Assembly (NCBI RefSeq): GCF_029168945.1
Contig: NC_083606.1
Coordinates: forward strand, 18,006,041 to 18,070,040
From: Cannabis sativa
Lineage: Eukaryota > Streptophyta > Magnoliopsida > Rosales > Cannabaceae
DNA: 64,000 bases
Direction of reading: 5' to 3'
The position numbers and the translations under genes are program-made. The notes below the pieces were generated by a model, which was not told the origin of the DNA, searched no databases, and saw only the letters and a list, made by a program, of their open reading frames with translations. Positions 20,509-33,796 of this stretch are shown here, one piece after another (the stretch's first letter is position 1; every line of letters starts with the position of its first letter).

Positions 20509-21690
20509 TTATTTTATTATTTTTTAAAAAAATCTTCTACTACCACACAAAAGTTTATTTTCTAATTATTTTATTATTTCTTTCAAAAAAAATTTACTAC
20601 AAAACTCTAAAAAAATATAAATAATAATTATCTATATATACATTAATATTAAATTATGCATAAATCGCATCATTTTTCCTATTATATATATATATATATA
20701 TATATATTCATCCTTCTCATTTTTATTCTCTCATTGGATTACAATATACAATATGGTTCATATAAGATGGTAATTTTATTATTATATTCATCTCTTTAGT
20801 GTTTCTTTATTATTTGAACCATACATATATCTATGTTAGTTTAATTTTATTGACTTGGATACACACCTTTAAGGTTTTATTAGTAGATAATTTTTTTATT
20901 TATAGACTTAATTACTAGGGAAATTACCGCATATACTGTTTCTTTAATTTTTTTTTTTTCAAATTTACAGTTTAGGTTTCTAAAGTGGTTGCATCGCTAG
21001 TTGCAATAGGGGTTTTCATACGATTTTTTGTTGCGATTTAAGTTGCAGTGCTAGCAATAGGGGTTTATACATAGAATTTCGTAAAAATACAAAAAATAAA
21101 TGTTTAGAAGTGTAAAAATAAAAAAAGCCCTAAAAAAATAATATTTTTAAAAATTCCTCTAATCACTATTAGTTTTATATTACCTTAATGAATTAAGAAA
21201 GATAATTTTGACTTTTGTGATATGCTCTTTTTTATTTTTGTTTATTATGGTTTTTAATAAGTGTGCATTATGATAGGAGCAGAAGTCTATAGAAAAAGGC
21301 TATTGCTCTTGATCTAGGGTCAATGACTTTAGATATGTAAATCTCTAATGAACTTTTCTTTTAACTCTAGTAAATTATTTGGATAATCACTTTTATTATT
21401 TTAGAAAATTTATGTATTGCTATGATGACAAATCACCTTCTGTACTTGTATTTGTTCTCATATACATGAATTTAGATTTTTCACTTATGTACTTTATTAT
21501 TAAAAACAAATAAAAAAAATTAACAAATTAGAGGGATCATATTTTTAATGAAATAATCACAAATTGAAATATTAAATTTTTGTAATATTTATCTTTAAAT
21601 TTAAATTTAAGTTAAATTATTGTTATTTTAATTATATAACAAATAATTTCACAAAATAAATTATATAACAAATAAACAAAATTATAAAAC
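20509..21690. other. AT-rich non-coding DNA
   Basis: No gene seen. A (TA)n tract lies at 20682-20707. Near 20928 a GGGAAATTACCGCATATACTG phrase, with TTTTTACGAAATTC-type sequence inverted near 21080-21100, hints at another decayed short MULE-like element, but I cannot define its ends. Confidence 0.5.
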
Positions 21691-21696
21691 AAATCA

Positions 21697-22415
21697 TCTA
21701 TATATAAATGAGAGATATGAAGCGATAATGTGACGCTCTAAAATGACATTATTTCACTTTATTTTTTTCTCAATTTTTCACATTTTTTAAGTAATATTAA
21801 ATACTATTAATTAATATTTTTCATAAATTTAAAATCTATCAACCTATCTATATATCTATATATATAAAGGAGAGATGTGAGGCGGTGACGTGGCACCCTA
21901 AAATCTCTCTAATTAGCATTATTTGTTCTCTAAGTAATTTTCTCAATTTTTTTAATTTTTTATTAATTTTATAAATGTTAAATAATGTAAAATATATATA
22001 TTTTTATTTTTTTTCTCCATACTTCTCTTATTTTTTTATTTTATTTTTTCAAAAAATAATAACTCTTTTTTTTTTGGGCCTTTTGCTTTTTCTCTTCATC
22101 ACATTTTATTTTTATCTATTTAAATTAAGATTGATGTATTTTTTTTTTTTTTTTGTGTGTGCTTTTGGCTTTTTTTAAACAAAATTGAAAACAAAAAAAA
22201 ATAAGATATTTAAAAATGACATTTTAAAAAAAAAATTGATAATTCCAAAATCTTTGGCTATAACATTTTTATCCTTTTGGTTTTTTTTTTAAAAAAAATT
22301 AAGATATTTAAAAATAATATATTTTAAAAAATTGATAACTCTAAAATCTATCATCATGTTTTGACTTTTTACCTTTGTTTATTTTTTTAGGATATTTAAA
22401 AATTGATTATACAAT
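21697..22415 (+). mobile_element. Two nested Helitron-like 5' termini
   Basis: A|TCTATATATAAATGAGAG at 21697 and A|TCTATATATCTATATATAT at 21847 (with an equally good start at 21855) are each followed by GAAGCGATAATGTGACGC or GAGGCGGTGACGTGGCACC, then CTAAAAT. This is the 5' signature seen in the Helitron ending at 29872. The right boundary given is only where another element begins; no 3' hairpin plus CTRR was found. Confidence 0.5.
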
Positions 22416-22417
22416 TC

Positions 22418-23262
22418 TCATTTAGTACGCAGGATTGGACTGGATTGGACTGAAAGGGATTGGACTAGACTAGATTATGTTGAAAGTAATCTTGTGTTTG
22501 GTTTAAGAATAGACTGGACTACTTTATTTGTTTCCTTTTAGAAAATAAAAACTTAAATTAAAATAAAACATATAAGAATAAACAAATAAAAAATAAATGA
22601 TTCACAGCAAAAAAAATTAAAAAAAAATAATTAAATTATAAAATTAAATAAAAAATAATATATCCTATATAATCAAATATATATCATAAATATATAATAA
22701 AATAGTTTAGCATATTTTTTTATTTAATAAATAATTAAAATAGTAAAATAAAAATATTTGAATAACATAAAATTATTTATGTTAAACACTAATTTAATTA
22801 CTAACTTAATGTAAATATTTGTTTTTTAAAATATTTTTATAAATTTTCTAGTCATTTAAAATAATATATAATTTTATTGTCATATTGTTTCTTATTGTTT
22901 AATTAACAATATTTTAAATTTTGAAAACTTATGTATAATAATTTAAAATTATACATTTTTACTAATTTTAATAAATAAGTTTTTGATAAAAAAAAATTAT
23001 AAATAAATGTGTGATAATTCTTTCATTTAAATTCTTATAAAATTTAAAATATATTAATAAAATCAAAATTAAAAAAACGATAAAAAAAAATACAAATCTC
23101 ATATGCATTGGATTATTTATCCCACCCTGCTGGATGGGATAAATAATCTCAGACAGATGAGATTAGCTGGATTAGTTATCCAGACTTCTGCCATGCCCAA
23201 ACACTGGATTGGAAAAATTAGCCTGTCTAATCCAATCTAGTCCTGCGTACCAAACGGGCCCC
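22418..23262. mobile_element. Foldback TIR element (GTACGCAGGA ends)
   Basis: The left end TAGTACGCAGGATTGGACTGG is inverted at the right end as CAATCTAGTCCTGCGTACCA, which continues to AACGGGCCCC. The GGGCCCGTTTGGTACGCAGGA terminus resembles hAT or PIF MITE ends. Near the right end, GGATTATTTATCCC and GGGATAAATAATC form a further local hairpin. The AT-rich interior has no ORF. Confidence 0.65.
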
Positions 23263-25195
23263 AAGTGAAATATGGTGAAGATAATTGTTTTAAAATTATT
23301 TATAATTTTTTTTTAAATCTCAATTTTGTGTGAGGATTTTTTCGTTCATCAGCTTTTTTATATAAAGAGCGAGCCTATTTTTTTTACGTGAGAGATCTCT
23401 TACATGCCCAATTGGAATTTTTCCAAATGAGGCTGACAATGGTATTCCAAACACTGGTTCGAAAATTCCTCAACTTAAAAAATATCTAAAGAATCTTAAT
23501 AATCAATACTTAAAATTCCTCAACTTAATTTTGAAATTTTAAATCCAAAAGACATTCAGATTTAAGTTGATTAGTTAGAGATAACTAAATATCAACTTCA
23601 ATAGGAATATTTAATAAAAAATTTAAATTAAGCTTCAGAAAGAATCTAGATGGCTATAATTCTATATTTAATTAAATACAAGAAAATACATATAGTTTAG
23701 CTTAGAATATAAAATTCTTTAAACTATGGTTTTCTTAAATTAATTTTAAAATAAATGAAATTAATTATGTTGCTAATCAATTTTATTAGGTTAAACTAAT
23801 TTAATTAACCTAGTACAGTAATTCAAATCAGGCAAATGGGCCTTCACAATTGGGGTGGTTCATGTGAGGGGGTGCTGGGTTCAGTATGTCGTACCCACTA
23901 CTATGGCTCCCAACTCTCACACAAGGCCCAAAAGAGAGGAATTTAACCTTAAAATGAACAACTGTTATTAATTGTATAGGCCCAAAACTAAATGGGCCTA
24001 AATAAAATCTATCAAAAACTATGATATTTTATTTAGCAACAACAACAACCTATATGCATCTATAATAAAATTAAACACATAGGCTCACACAGGCACACAA
24101 TTTGGATGGATCCTATCATGTTGCTAGGTCATACACAGATGAAGGAAGATTGTAAATATACCTGTTACAAATTATTTACTTGACCAAGGGAGCCATGACT
24201 TAAAATCAGATCATTGGATCTGTCAATAAGTTAACCATGGCTATTTGCAATCAAGCAATAATAGGTTTTAAAAACTTACAAACAAGCTAAAACACATACT
24301 CCTGCAACAAGGTTAGCTGGATAGTCAGATGTAGGATTTATTTAATTTTAAATAATTAAATTTCGAAAAAATAATTAAATAATAAAAAAAATATTTAATT
24401 TTTCGAAAAGTTTAAAAAAAATATATTTTTTGAAATTAATTAAAAAATAATATTTAAAATTAAACCTACAATTTTGAAAAATTAGGTTTCAACCAACCTA
24501 AATATCATTTCAAAATTTGCTAACTACTTTTAAAAAATTTAATGTTATTTTATAAATAAAAATTAAAAAAAAAAAGATAAATAAATATCTTTTTCATATT
24601 TTATGATTTAATTTAAATAAATAAAATAACAAAATTTAAAAGTTAGCAAAATATCTTACATCTATTTAAAATTACATGATTATAGTTATCTTATTTTAAA
24701 TTTAAATAAGGTCAAATTATTTAAAAAAAATATTTAATTTAAAAATTTAATATCTGACCTTAAATTTAAAAATAAGATAAGATATAATTAAATTTAACAA
24801 TAAGATAGTTAATTAAGCAAAAAAGATAGATATTTACTATTTTCAAATTCAAATTACACTAATATCATAAATTAATTTAAAAAAAAAAATAATTAATTTA
24901 ATTATGATATTTAGAATTGAATTAGGAATAGTAAATGTCTAAATACAGAACTACACAAAAATTCGGAAGTTAAATCCATGAAATAGCATGAAAAATCAAA
25001 GAAAAACGAAAAAAAAAAAAAAAGCAAGCTGTACGGACAGTATGCTGTGCATAATACTTGTCCGCGCGCGCAGGGGAGTGCTCAGCCGAAGTTTCTCGGC
25101 GCAGGGGGTGTCCAGTAGGATTTCCGCGCGCGGAAGCTGGATTTCAGACACGAAACCGTGTCTAAACGCGTGCTGTCCGAAGGTTTCTCATCGTG
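23263..25195. other. Non-coding, probably decayed LTR material
   Basis: I found no gene. The part at 23790-24350 has the mixed composition of a retroelement LTR (GGGTGCTGGGTTCAGTATG, GGCTCCCAACTCTCACAC) but no duplicate or TG...CA ends could be set. 24350-24960 is extremely AT-rich. 25030-25195 is a GC-rich island (CCGCGCGCG twice) in sharp contrast to its neighbours. Confidence 0.4.
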
Positions 25196-25378
25196 CATTG
25201 GAATCGTCTTTCCTTTTATTTCAAAATAGAATAGTCATTCCACCAAAATAATAAAAAGGTCATTCTATTGGAATGACATTCCAATACTTTAATATGCAAC
25301 CAAACAAATGAATGGAATGAAGATTGTTTCTTTTCCATTCTATTTTATTTCATTACCTCCAACCAAACGCCACTAAGT
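25196..25378 (-). mobile_element. Half-copy of a GTTTGGTT-type MITE
   Basis: Read on the minus strand from TAGTGGCGTTTGGTTGGAGG, this follows the first half of the MITE at 61370-61646 (GGTAATAGAATAG..., TTTGGTTGCA, CTATTCTATTTTGAAAT, ATTCCAATGCA). It breaks off where the other copy continues to its second TIR. Confidence 0.6.
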
Positions 25379-26614
25379 TCCCAACAGTAAAGGCCTACGT
25401 GCACACAACAGTTATTGAGGTAGTTTGAAGTTTGAACTGCTTTGTACAACAGTTATTGAGGTTAGTTTTGTCTCTAAATAAACAAACCAATGCTTTTCCT
25501 TTGCAAATAACTTATACAAATTTTACCAGTTCTTGAGGTTTATTCTTTTCACTTGGAGAGACAATTTTTATCTAAGTACAAGAATACAGGGTGATAACGA
25601 TTAATGATACATGTGTACACAAATTTTGTGTCTATGGATTTCAGAATATGAACGTGTCACTATTAATATGACCAACTTATTTTCAAATGCAATTTACTAA
25701 ACAAGAATAATTAGTATTTTTGTTCTTTGAACTTTCGACACTACATGATCATACCCCTTAAAATATAACAGTTACATAATTATCTCCTTTTGTTAGGTTT
25801 TCGTTCTTTTACTGTTTAAAAATTGGTATTTTTACTTTTCAACTTTGACTGATATAAAACTTTGTCCCTCTAAAAAAAAATAATTTTAAATATTATAATG
25901 TTATTACTTCTGAAAATATTAATAAATATTATTAAAAAAAAAACTTGATAAAAATATTAAATTTATTTAAAGAAACTTAAATTATTTCAAAAAAATATTT
26001 TTAAAGTTATTTTACTTATAATCACGTATCTTAAAAAATCAAACAAAACTAATTGAAAATCCAATAAATAGCTAAATAAACTAAGATTTTTTTTTTAAGA
26101 AAATATCAAGTTTATTAATGTTTATGAACTCATATATTAAAAAATAATTAAAATTTAATAAAAATATAAAATTATTTTTAAAAAAAATAAAAACTTTATG
26201 TTTACTCAAACATAAAATTTAGTTCTTACAAAAATTAAATTTTAATATATTTTGTATACTTAAATGAATTTTTTAATAAAAAGTAAATAATTTTTTAGAT
26301 CTCTTATTTAGTTTTAAAATTTTAATAATTTTCTTAATCATTCAAAAAAAAATTAAGATCTAAATTAATTTTTTAAATTTACTCAACAAATATTGAATCT
26401 TTTTCATTTTTATATTTTACTCAAACATAAAATTTAGTTCTTACAAAAACTAAATTTTAATATATTTTTTATACTTAAATGAATTTTTTGATAAAAATTA
26501 AATAATTTTTTAGATTTCTTATTTAGTTTTAAAATTTTAATAATTTTCTTAATCATTCAAAAGTAAATTTTAAGATCTAAATTAATTTTTTAAATTTACT
26601 CAAAAAATATTGAA
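25379..26614. other. AT-rich non-coding DNA with outer arm of a foldback element
   Basis: Around 25708-25800 the sequence AATTAGTATTTTTGTTCTTTGAACTTTCGACA resembles the inverse of 28520-28607, so the solo LTR between them may lie inside an old TIR element. No ORF or RNA gene is recognisable. Confidence 0.45.
26205..26614. repeat. Tandem duplication of about 205 bp
   Basis: The block CATAAAATTTAGTTCTTACAAAAA...CTCAA(C/A)AAATATTGAATCTTTT occurs at about 26209-26403 and again at about 26418-26614 with a few changes. The solo LTR then follows inside the second copy. Confidence 0.8.
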
Positions 26615-26619
26615 TCTTT

Positions 26620-28486
26620 TATTGGAAATTATTTTACCAGGATCTTAGATCTACTCACAAGTATGTTGATTAACACCCTAAATATGAACTTCTAAAACGA
26701 TTATGAAATAAACACATATAAAGTATTAGAAACCTTACATTGGGTGCAGCGGAATAATATGACTCCTTCCGTTCAGATCTCTAACCCTTGTATCCTTTCT
26801 GTCGCAGAGTATTATCAAGATCTGAACCTGGATCTCTTTCTCTCCTTCTTTAGTGTTGAAACTCTTTCTTGTTGAAAGTCTTTCTTCACGATCTTCCTCA
26901 CTATGATTGAGGTATCACTTTCTGTGTGTGGGCACTACTCTAATCACTAAGTATTTCGAAATCTCAAGGAAGAAGAGAGAGAGAGAGTGGCGGCCAGGTA
27001 TAGAGAGAGAAGGCTCAGGTTTTTTCTGAATGAAAAGTGTGTGTAATTTTCCTGAAGCCTTCACTATCTATTTATAGCATTCCACTAGGGTTAGGTTTGA
27101 ATTATTTGGCATTAAAATAATAAAAATATAGAATGATAAATGCTATAAAAGTGGTCGACCCTTGGCAATATGGAATTGGGCCTCACTTTTTTGTAATTTT
27201 GCAGTTTTATCATTTTTGCATCTGATTTTCTCAAAAATGCCAATTTTCTAATTCAACCATTTAAATAATTATTAAATAATATTGTCATTTATCATATTTA
27301 TTAATTGAACCATACAAAGTATCATAATTAACAAATATGCCCCTAAAACTCTTTCTTTACGATTTTGCCCTTACTTAGTGAAAAATTCACAAATAGACAT
27401 AGTCTAATTTGAGAATTATAATTGATTAATCAAAACCAATTATATGAATCTTACAAGCAATATTATCTCAACTAGTGGGGGGACCATGGGTCTATATAAC
27501 CGAGCTTCCAATAAGCAGATCAATAATTTATAACCTAAATTTACTGACTTATTAATTCTTCGTTGAATCCACGCATAGAACTTATAATTGCACTCTGAGT
27601 ATATAGAATGCTCTATATGTTCCACCATATAGACACATCATTAGTTATCCATTGTTATAATCCTAATATGATCAATGATCCTCTATATGAATGATCTACA
27701 CTGTAAAGGGATTAGATTACCATTACACCCTACTATGTATTTTATCCTTAAAATACTATGACCCCGTATAAATGATATTTCAGCTTATGTGAATGAGTAC
27801 TCCACCATTTATTTTCGTTTGGTCAAGCTCAAAGGAGATCATCCGTTACTTACTATTCGCCTGATAGAAGCTATAGATTCCATGTTTATGTTAGCGCTCC
27901 CACTTAATTGCACTACCGTGTTCCCAAAATGTACGTATCACCCTGACCTAAAAGTAGGCTTAACTAACAAATCAAAGAACACGAATAGCCTCTTGAGATT
28001 GAGCCTAATCATAACAGGATTAAGATCATTTGATCTAGGATCAACTAGGCGATATTGACTTGAATAGATATTACGGTAAGTTTAATAAATCTAAGTCAAA
28101 GTTCAATATCGGTCCATTCCGATGCATACTCCATGCATCCAACCTAAGCTTTATTTTAACCAATGTTCTGGAAAGAACATAGCATTTCTCCAAATGCAAG
28201 TAAACTCTTGTTGTAGATTATCATATCAGTAAAACCCTGTGTCTGATAAATCTAGGAAACTTTATTCACATAGTCATGTTTACTTTCCAAAGTGTTGACA
28301 ACACAATAAACAGGATCAAGTATGTGAAAAGGCTTTCAGATGAATTTATAAATCAAATAGACAAGCAATTGATAAGGTGAACCAAAACATACACAAATGA
28401 ATGAAAAATACTTCTGTTTCTTTATTGATGTTGAATAAAATAGATTACATTGAAATGGAGTTTTATTTAGGGCATAAAACCCAACA
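26620..28486 (-). repeat. Solo LTR, family A copy 1 (about 1.87 kb)
   Basis: On the minus strand it begins TGTTGGGTTTTATGCCCTAA and ends CCAATA. Direct repeats of TCTTT lie on both sides (26615-26619, 28487-28491). It is homologous over its whole length to 40802-42685. There is no internal region, so it is a solo LTR left by recombination. The TGTTGGG start and length suggest a Copia element. Short ORFs inside are not conserved between the two copies. Confidence 0.85.
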
Positions 28487-28615
28487 TCTTTTTCATTTTT
28501 ATGTTGAGGGTAGGGGACGAAACCTATTTGACCATATTTTTGTAAATATAAAAATTTAAGAGGACAAAATCAATATTGTCAAAAGTTGAAAGTAAAATTA
28601 CTAATTATTTTAAAA

Positions 28616-29872
28616 CTAGTAAACATCCCGCGCTTCGCGGCGGATATATAAAATATTTTAAATTATATATAAAAAATAAATTGTGTAATATAATTAATAA
28701 TAATTACTTAGTAAAATTATATTAAAATTTTAATTTTACTATTAATAAATTTGTGACATAAATACTTAAAATATTAAATTTTTTGCTAATAAATACCGAA
28801 ATTCGAAAAATAGTAGCATAAATCTTCATTTATGGTTTAATTTTTATTCTGATGTGTGTGTTAAATTCTGAGTTCAAATTTTATTGTGAGTGTTTTTAGT
28901 TTTAGTGTTTTACTGGGGTTCTAATGTTTGAGTTTGTATTTATAAAATCTATTTATTTATTTATTTTATAGATTTTGAGAACTTGAAATTTGACTTTGTT
29001 TCCATTGATTATGGGAGTTAAAGTTTACCTTTTTATTTCATTAATTAAAAAATATTAGTAGAAAGTTTATGGAATGGGAATTTTGAATATATGAAATTAG
29101 AATTAGAAAATAGCATTTGAATCGAGAATCAAAATTTATTGTTAATCTCCTAACAAAAAAAAGTTTATTATTAATCTGTCAAGATAATATGGCTTAAAGA
29201 AAATGGAAAAATTAATTTTTCTTTCATTTAATATGTATATGATATTTTTTTTTGTGAATAATATGAATTTATTTTTATTAATTTTTGTTTTTTTAAAATT
29301 ATTTTTTCTAAAAGAATTATCAGTTTGGCTAATTAGAAATTTGAGGATATCAATATGAACTACAATAATGACATCAACTTTATATGATTTGAATATAAAA
29401 ATAATAGATTATGAAAAAATTTGATTCATAATCTCACATTTTTCTTCTACATAATCTCATAAAATTTGATTCATAATCTCACATTCTTTTTTTTGTTCAA
29501 TTCATAAAATTTGATTCATTATAGTTTCTTTTATAAAAAAAAAAAAAAACGCTTTTCTTATATTCTGCAAAGTAAAAAAAAAAAACTTAACACGTATATA
29601 GTTATGAATACATATATAAATAATTGAATGATTATTTAATTTAATATTATTAATTTAGTTTATAATTATAATTTTGTGTCTTTTAAAAAATAATTAATTT
29701 AATATAGATATTTTTATAGAAAATTTATTAAAATAATAGTAAAATATTAATTTGTAAATTTATGTTCTAATAAAATATTAAAAAATGAGAGAATTAAAGA
29801 AAAAAAATAGCATTGAAAAGATTTTAGACCGCCACATCACCGCCTCATAATTCTACTTTATATATATATAGA
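28616..29872 (-). mobile_element. Non-autonomous Helitron A
   Basis: On the minus strand it begins TCTATATATATATAAAG (29872) with GAGGCGGTGATGTGGCGGTC close behind. It ends with a perfect hairpin, CCGCGAAGCGCGG (28628-28640), eight bases before CTAG (28619-28616), followed by T. The 5' TC, 3' hairpin and CTRR|T end are the Helitron hallmarks. The interior is AT-rich and non-coding. Its 5' end abuts the 3' CTAG of Helitron B directly. Confidence 0.85.
28628..28640 (-). other. Helitron A 3' terminal hairpin
   Basis: CCGCG-CTT-CGCGG, a perfect 5 bp stem near the CTAG end. In Helitrons this hairpin marks rolling-circle termination. Confidence 0.85.
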
Positions 29873-32800
29873 CTAGCAAAAAAGTACACGCGAGGCACGT
29901 ATACTAAATTTTATGCTAGTTTTTTTCTATGTTATTTGAAAGTGATACAATTAAAAATTAAAGAAAAAATATTATTAGTTATTAGGTGAGATTATTATTA
30001 TGTGTATCTAAATATTATAATGTTGTCAATTAAAAGTGAATACCGAATGCAATATATTAGTGTTTAAGAAAGCTTGATGATTTAAATATGTTCTTAAGTT
30101 AATCCAAAAATAAATTAAAAATTGATGTTCCAATACTTAAAGAAACATTACGTTAATGGGTGTAAGATAAAAAGAAAATTAAAATCAATCTCTAAATTGT
30201 TGATAATTGAAGATAGCATTTGTCTAAAAATTGTAGATAAGAAAACTAATGATAGTCATTGGTGGATTTCAATCTTCATTTGCTTCGATAGAGACAATAG
30301 TGTAATTTTTGTATTTTGCACTTTTCATTCTAGCCGGGTCCGCATATATCTGGATTGTCTATTTTTTCGTTGATAAATTAAATATGGTAGTGTCGACAAA
30401 GCGGCGGTGTTCCTGCAAACAGTGATGTATTTTCATTTAAGATAATTAGACATGGTGTGCATAGCTTATTTAATTAAGAACATCAACTTATGAAAGACAT
30501 GTAAACTATTTTATTTTTTAAAAACTACACATTAGTTGGGCAGCAGTACACGAAAATATTTTTTCCACAATATCTGCGAACATGACAGCAGATAGGCTCT
30601 ATGTATTGTCATCAAGTTCAACATATACTATAGCACTGTAAAATGCATAATAAGATTGTTAGTATCTTTTTTTATTTTAACTTAATTTTAATAACATCAT
30701 ATGTTTTTTGTAATATACTGTGGTGGACTTTATGTCTCCACATCATCAAACATACTGGTTTGAAGCTACAACTTTGTAAGGAAATAAAAAAATGTATTAG
30801 CATAAATTTTATTAAATGGTATTTAATATATCGCAATGAAAACGAACACGAGGGTGTATTTATAGTGGTAGATTAAATGTATAGTTTAATTACATTTTAT
30901 CAATTAAGTATATCTCTTGAATTGTATGTGGTCCATAGGGAGTGTTGACTTCTTTTGGTGGGTTCATTTTGAGAGCAATAGCCAAAATATCTAATAAATT
31001 GAAATATTAAATAGTTAGTCAATGAGGAATATATATTTACAAAAATCAAATTGTAAATACCTATTGGTTTGCTGAATTGTTTAGGGTGTATGCATGTCGC
31101 TAAACGGAATGAAATTATAGTTTGGTCCTGATATCCGGCTGTCTTCTGTTTGGATTTCTTCTTGAGTTCACTGTCCAAGTATATTTGTAGTCTCGCTTTT
31201 TATCGAAAGGCGGGGCTGTTTTTTTTTTACATAGGCATTGCTGATGTAGTAAGTGTGGAACACTTCCAAAGTGTTTTCTCTAGCGTCAATTTCAGTGCCA
31301 AATATTACTGCTTCAACATCATTACCCTGTGTTCATTTAAAAGGAAAAAAAATATATTTATAAAATAATAATCTGTTGCAGCGCGTTTATAGGCAGAGTT
31401 CGAAAAATATAGCATTTATTAGTAGAGTATTGACAATTTCAACGGTAAATTAACTGATTGTATACATTTCTGTCTGCTAACATAAGCTTTTGATATTTGA
31501 GGGGTGAACTCTTACTTGTCCGCTTTCCAGATTTTTCTAACACTCTCATTTTAATCTTCCAACTTTCTATAGTTGGAGTGATGTCCTTAATTGTTGTGTA
31601 TATTGTAGTCATTTATTCACCTGTTTTCAAATAAAATAATAGATAGACAAAATAAAAAATATAATTAAGCTCATATTAAAATCAATCTCACCTTTCAATA
31701 TAGAAAAAAGTTTTTAAGATGATCCATTCTCACTTAATAATATTATGTTACCTAATAACAAAATAGGATTCCACCAAATAACAACATCAAAATTTATTCC
31801 AAGTATAATTATACCAATCTATCACTCATTGAAGTCTATTAAAAACTCTAAAAAGTACACAATACGAAATTTCACATTATAAAGCTAAAAATGATCAACT
31901 ATGTAGCAGCAATGATGGTGAATCCAAGAACTGGGAAAATCAGTGAGAAAATCTACCGTTTCAATTTTTCATATGTATGAGAACTGTTGTAACACGAAAT
32001 CAAACTTTAAGACTATATATATAGATTCCATATTGTTGTGTTTAAAGTCCGAATAATATATTTGTGTATATATATTATATACATAGAGAATTTAGTATTT
32101 CACATAGAGAATTTAGTATTTAATTTGATTAATATATAAATATATTGGAAAGGAAAAACATTATTCTATAATTCCTCCACAAGAAAACTATACATATATA
32201 GAATATGTATGTATGTATATATTAGCAAAATATAGGCTATAGAAGTTCAAAATCAAAGTTGTAGAAGTTCAAAATCAATGATGAGGTCAGAAGAGAGAAC
32301 CACATGCCAAAAGACAAACATATATATATATATATATATATAATGCTACATATATATGCATTATGGAACCTTGGAGATTCTCTAAAAAAAATGAGAGAGA
32401 GAATAGAATTTACAGGTTTTCTAAGTGAAGCAAACTCCCCAAGCTAGACGGTATGGAACCTTGGAGATTGTTGTCCGACAGAACACTGCTTAGTTCACAC
32501 GAGAATGTTGTCATTAATTCTTATTATTAAGTCATATAGAGAATATCATTCTTATCTTAATAAAACAGAGATAATAATAAAACAAAGACCCAATTTATTT
32601 GAATATTACTTTTTAATACCTTAAAGCGTCAAATACCATATACCATTTTTTATTGATTAATTGTTACTCATATCAAATATTAGATTCAAATATGTGAACA
32701 AGATTTTAAAATGGTACTTGAAACTTTTAAGTACCCATTAGCATTTCAAAATTTGTAGGACAATACAATAATAAAATAGAGATAATAAAAGTACTAATTA

Positions 32801-33165
32801 CAGTATATATAACATACCGTCTGCAAATTTATTGTGCAGAAATTGTATTAATTGGTTGATACCTGCTAGTCTCTGTTATGCTTTCATAGGTGAGTTTTTC
32901 CTTCGAAATACTTCCTCTCCTTTATAATTTGATCTTTTAGTAATCGATGTGGGTTTAGTAATTAGTTTATTTTTAAATTTTATTTTAAATCAAGATATTT
33001 TTAATTAGTATATTTTTAAATTTTATTTTAAATCAAGATATTTGTACCACATTTTAATAATAAACTATTTTATTTTTAATATAAATAAAAAAATACTCAT
33101 AAATTTCTCATAAATCAAAAATTCTATTATATAGCCACACTTTATATAGAAGATAGATATATAGA
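29873..33165 (-). mobile_element. Helitron B with RPA1-like pseudogene
   Basis: On the minus strand, A|TCTATATATCTATCTTCTAT...AAAGTGTGGC at 33165 is a typical Helitron 5' end. The opposite end (29876-29873) is CTAG, preceded by a GC-rich ACGTGCCTCGCGTGTAC segment with only a weak hairpin. It contains an RPA1-like gene but no Rep/helicase, so it is non-autonomous. Helitron A follows without a single intervening base. Confidence 0.65.
30700..31612 (-). pseudogene. RPA1-like (replication protein A large subunit) gene fragment
   Basis: Minus-strand exons encode OB-fold segments of RPA1. Exon 1 starts at the ATG at 31612 (TTIKDITPTIESWKIKMRVL, DBD-A). Exon 2 (from about 31336, after an AACACAG acceptor) has GNDVEAVIFGTEIDA and YYISNAYVKKKQPRL. 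Exon 3 (high end 30990) has ILAIALKMNPPKEVNTPYG and TIQEIYLID (DBD-B). Further weak similarity (KPV-LMMW) follows near 30750. At least two frame breaks in exon 2 (around 31180-31200 and 31130) disable it. RPA binds single-stranded DNA. RPA1-like genes are regular passengers of plant Helitrons, which supports the element call. Confidence 0.82.
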
Positions 33166-33166
33166 T

Positions 33167-33795
33167 TTTTAATATAGAGAAACTCATTCATTAATGATAC
33201 AACCAATCGTTACTAAAACGTTTATCTTACAAAAAAAAAAAAAAAAAAAAGAAAAAAAAACTTTAGTAAAACAAGAAATGCTAAAGGATAAGGTGTCCAC
33301 CAAGTGACATTGGTCTTAGGAACCTTAATAGCCATGCTCTAGTAACACGAGTGCAAATAAGTCTTTCATTAGTAAATATCACAACCCCACTCACTTTAGA
33401 TTAATAAAAAAAAAACCCGAATGAATTTTAAGGCTAAAAATATTAAGCAAAAGGGAAAGTTCGTAATAATAAACGTTGGTTCACATTCAAGCAAATTAAT
33501 AAGAATTTAAATCACAATCTTAAAATGGTTAAAAAAAACAACTGATAAAACAGATCACATTAATCAAGAAACATTAACTTTTAGGGGCTTTATAACATCA
33601 TTAATCATAACTCACGCAAATATATTTTGTTGTTGAGCATTCTTTCTCGTAATGCACACAAATAAAAATTCTCATAATTCAACAAAGAAAAATATCCTTT
33701 CTAATAATAGCACAAGTTCATCAGTCAAAGCCTCTAGAGTTGCGACTATTATGACCGAAGAGGCCCATCACACCGAAATATAGCATCCATCATCA
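33167..33795. other. 3' flank of SNU13
   Basis: Non-coding, with an A-run at 33229-33260. I see no second gene. The SNU13 3' UTR should occupy part of it; candidate poly(A) signals on the minus strand cannot be ranked. Confidence 0.5.
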
Positions 33796-33796
33796 T

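Noticed and set aside
20682..20707. Possible origin or scaffold attachment in the TA repeat
   Set aside because: A simple (TA)n microsatellite; several others occur in the window.
27440..28058. ORFs of 62-89 codons in the solo LTR
   Set aside because: They are not kept open in the homologous LTR at 40802-42685.
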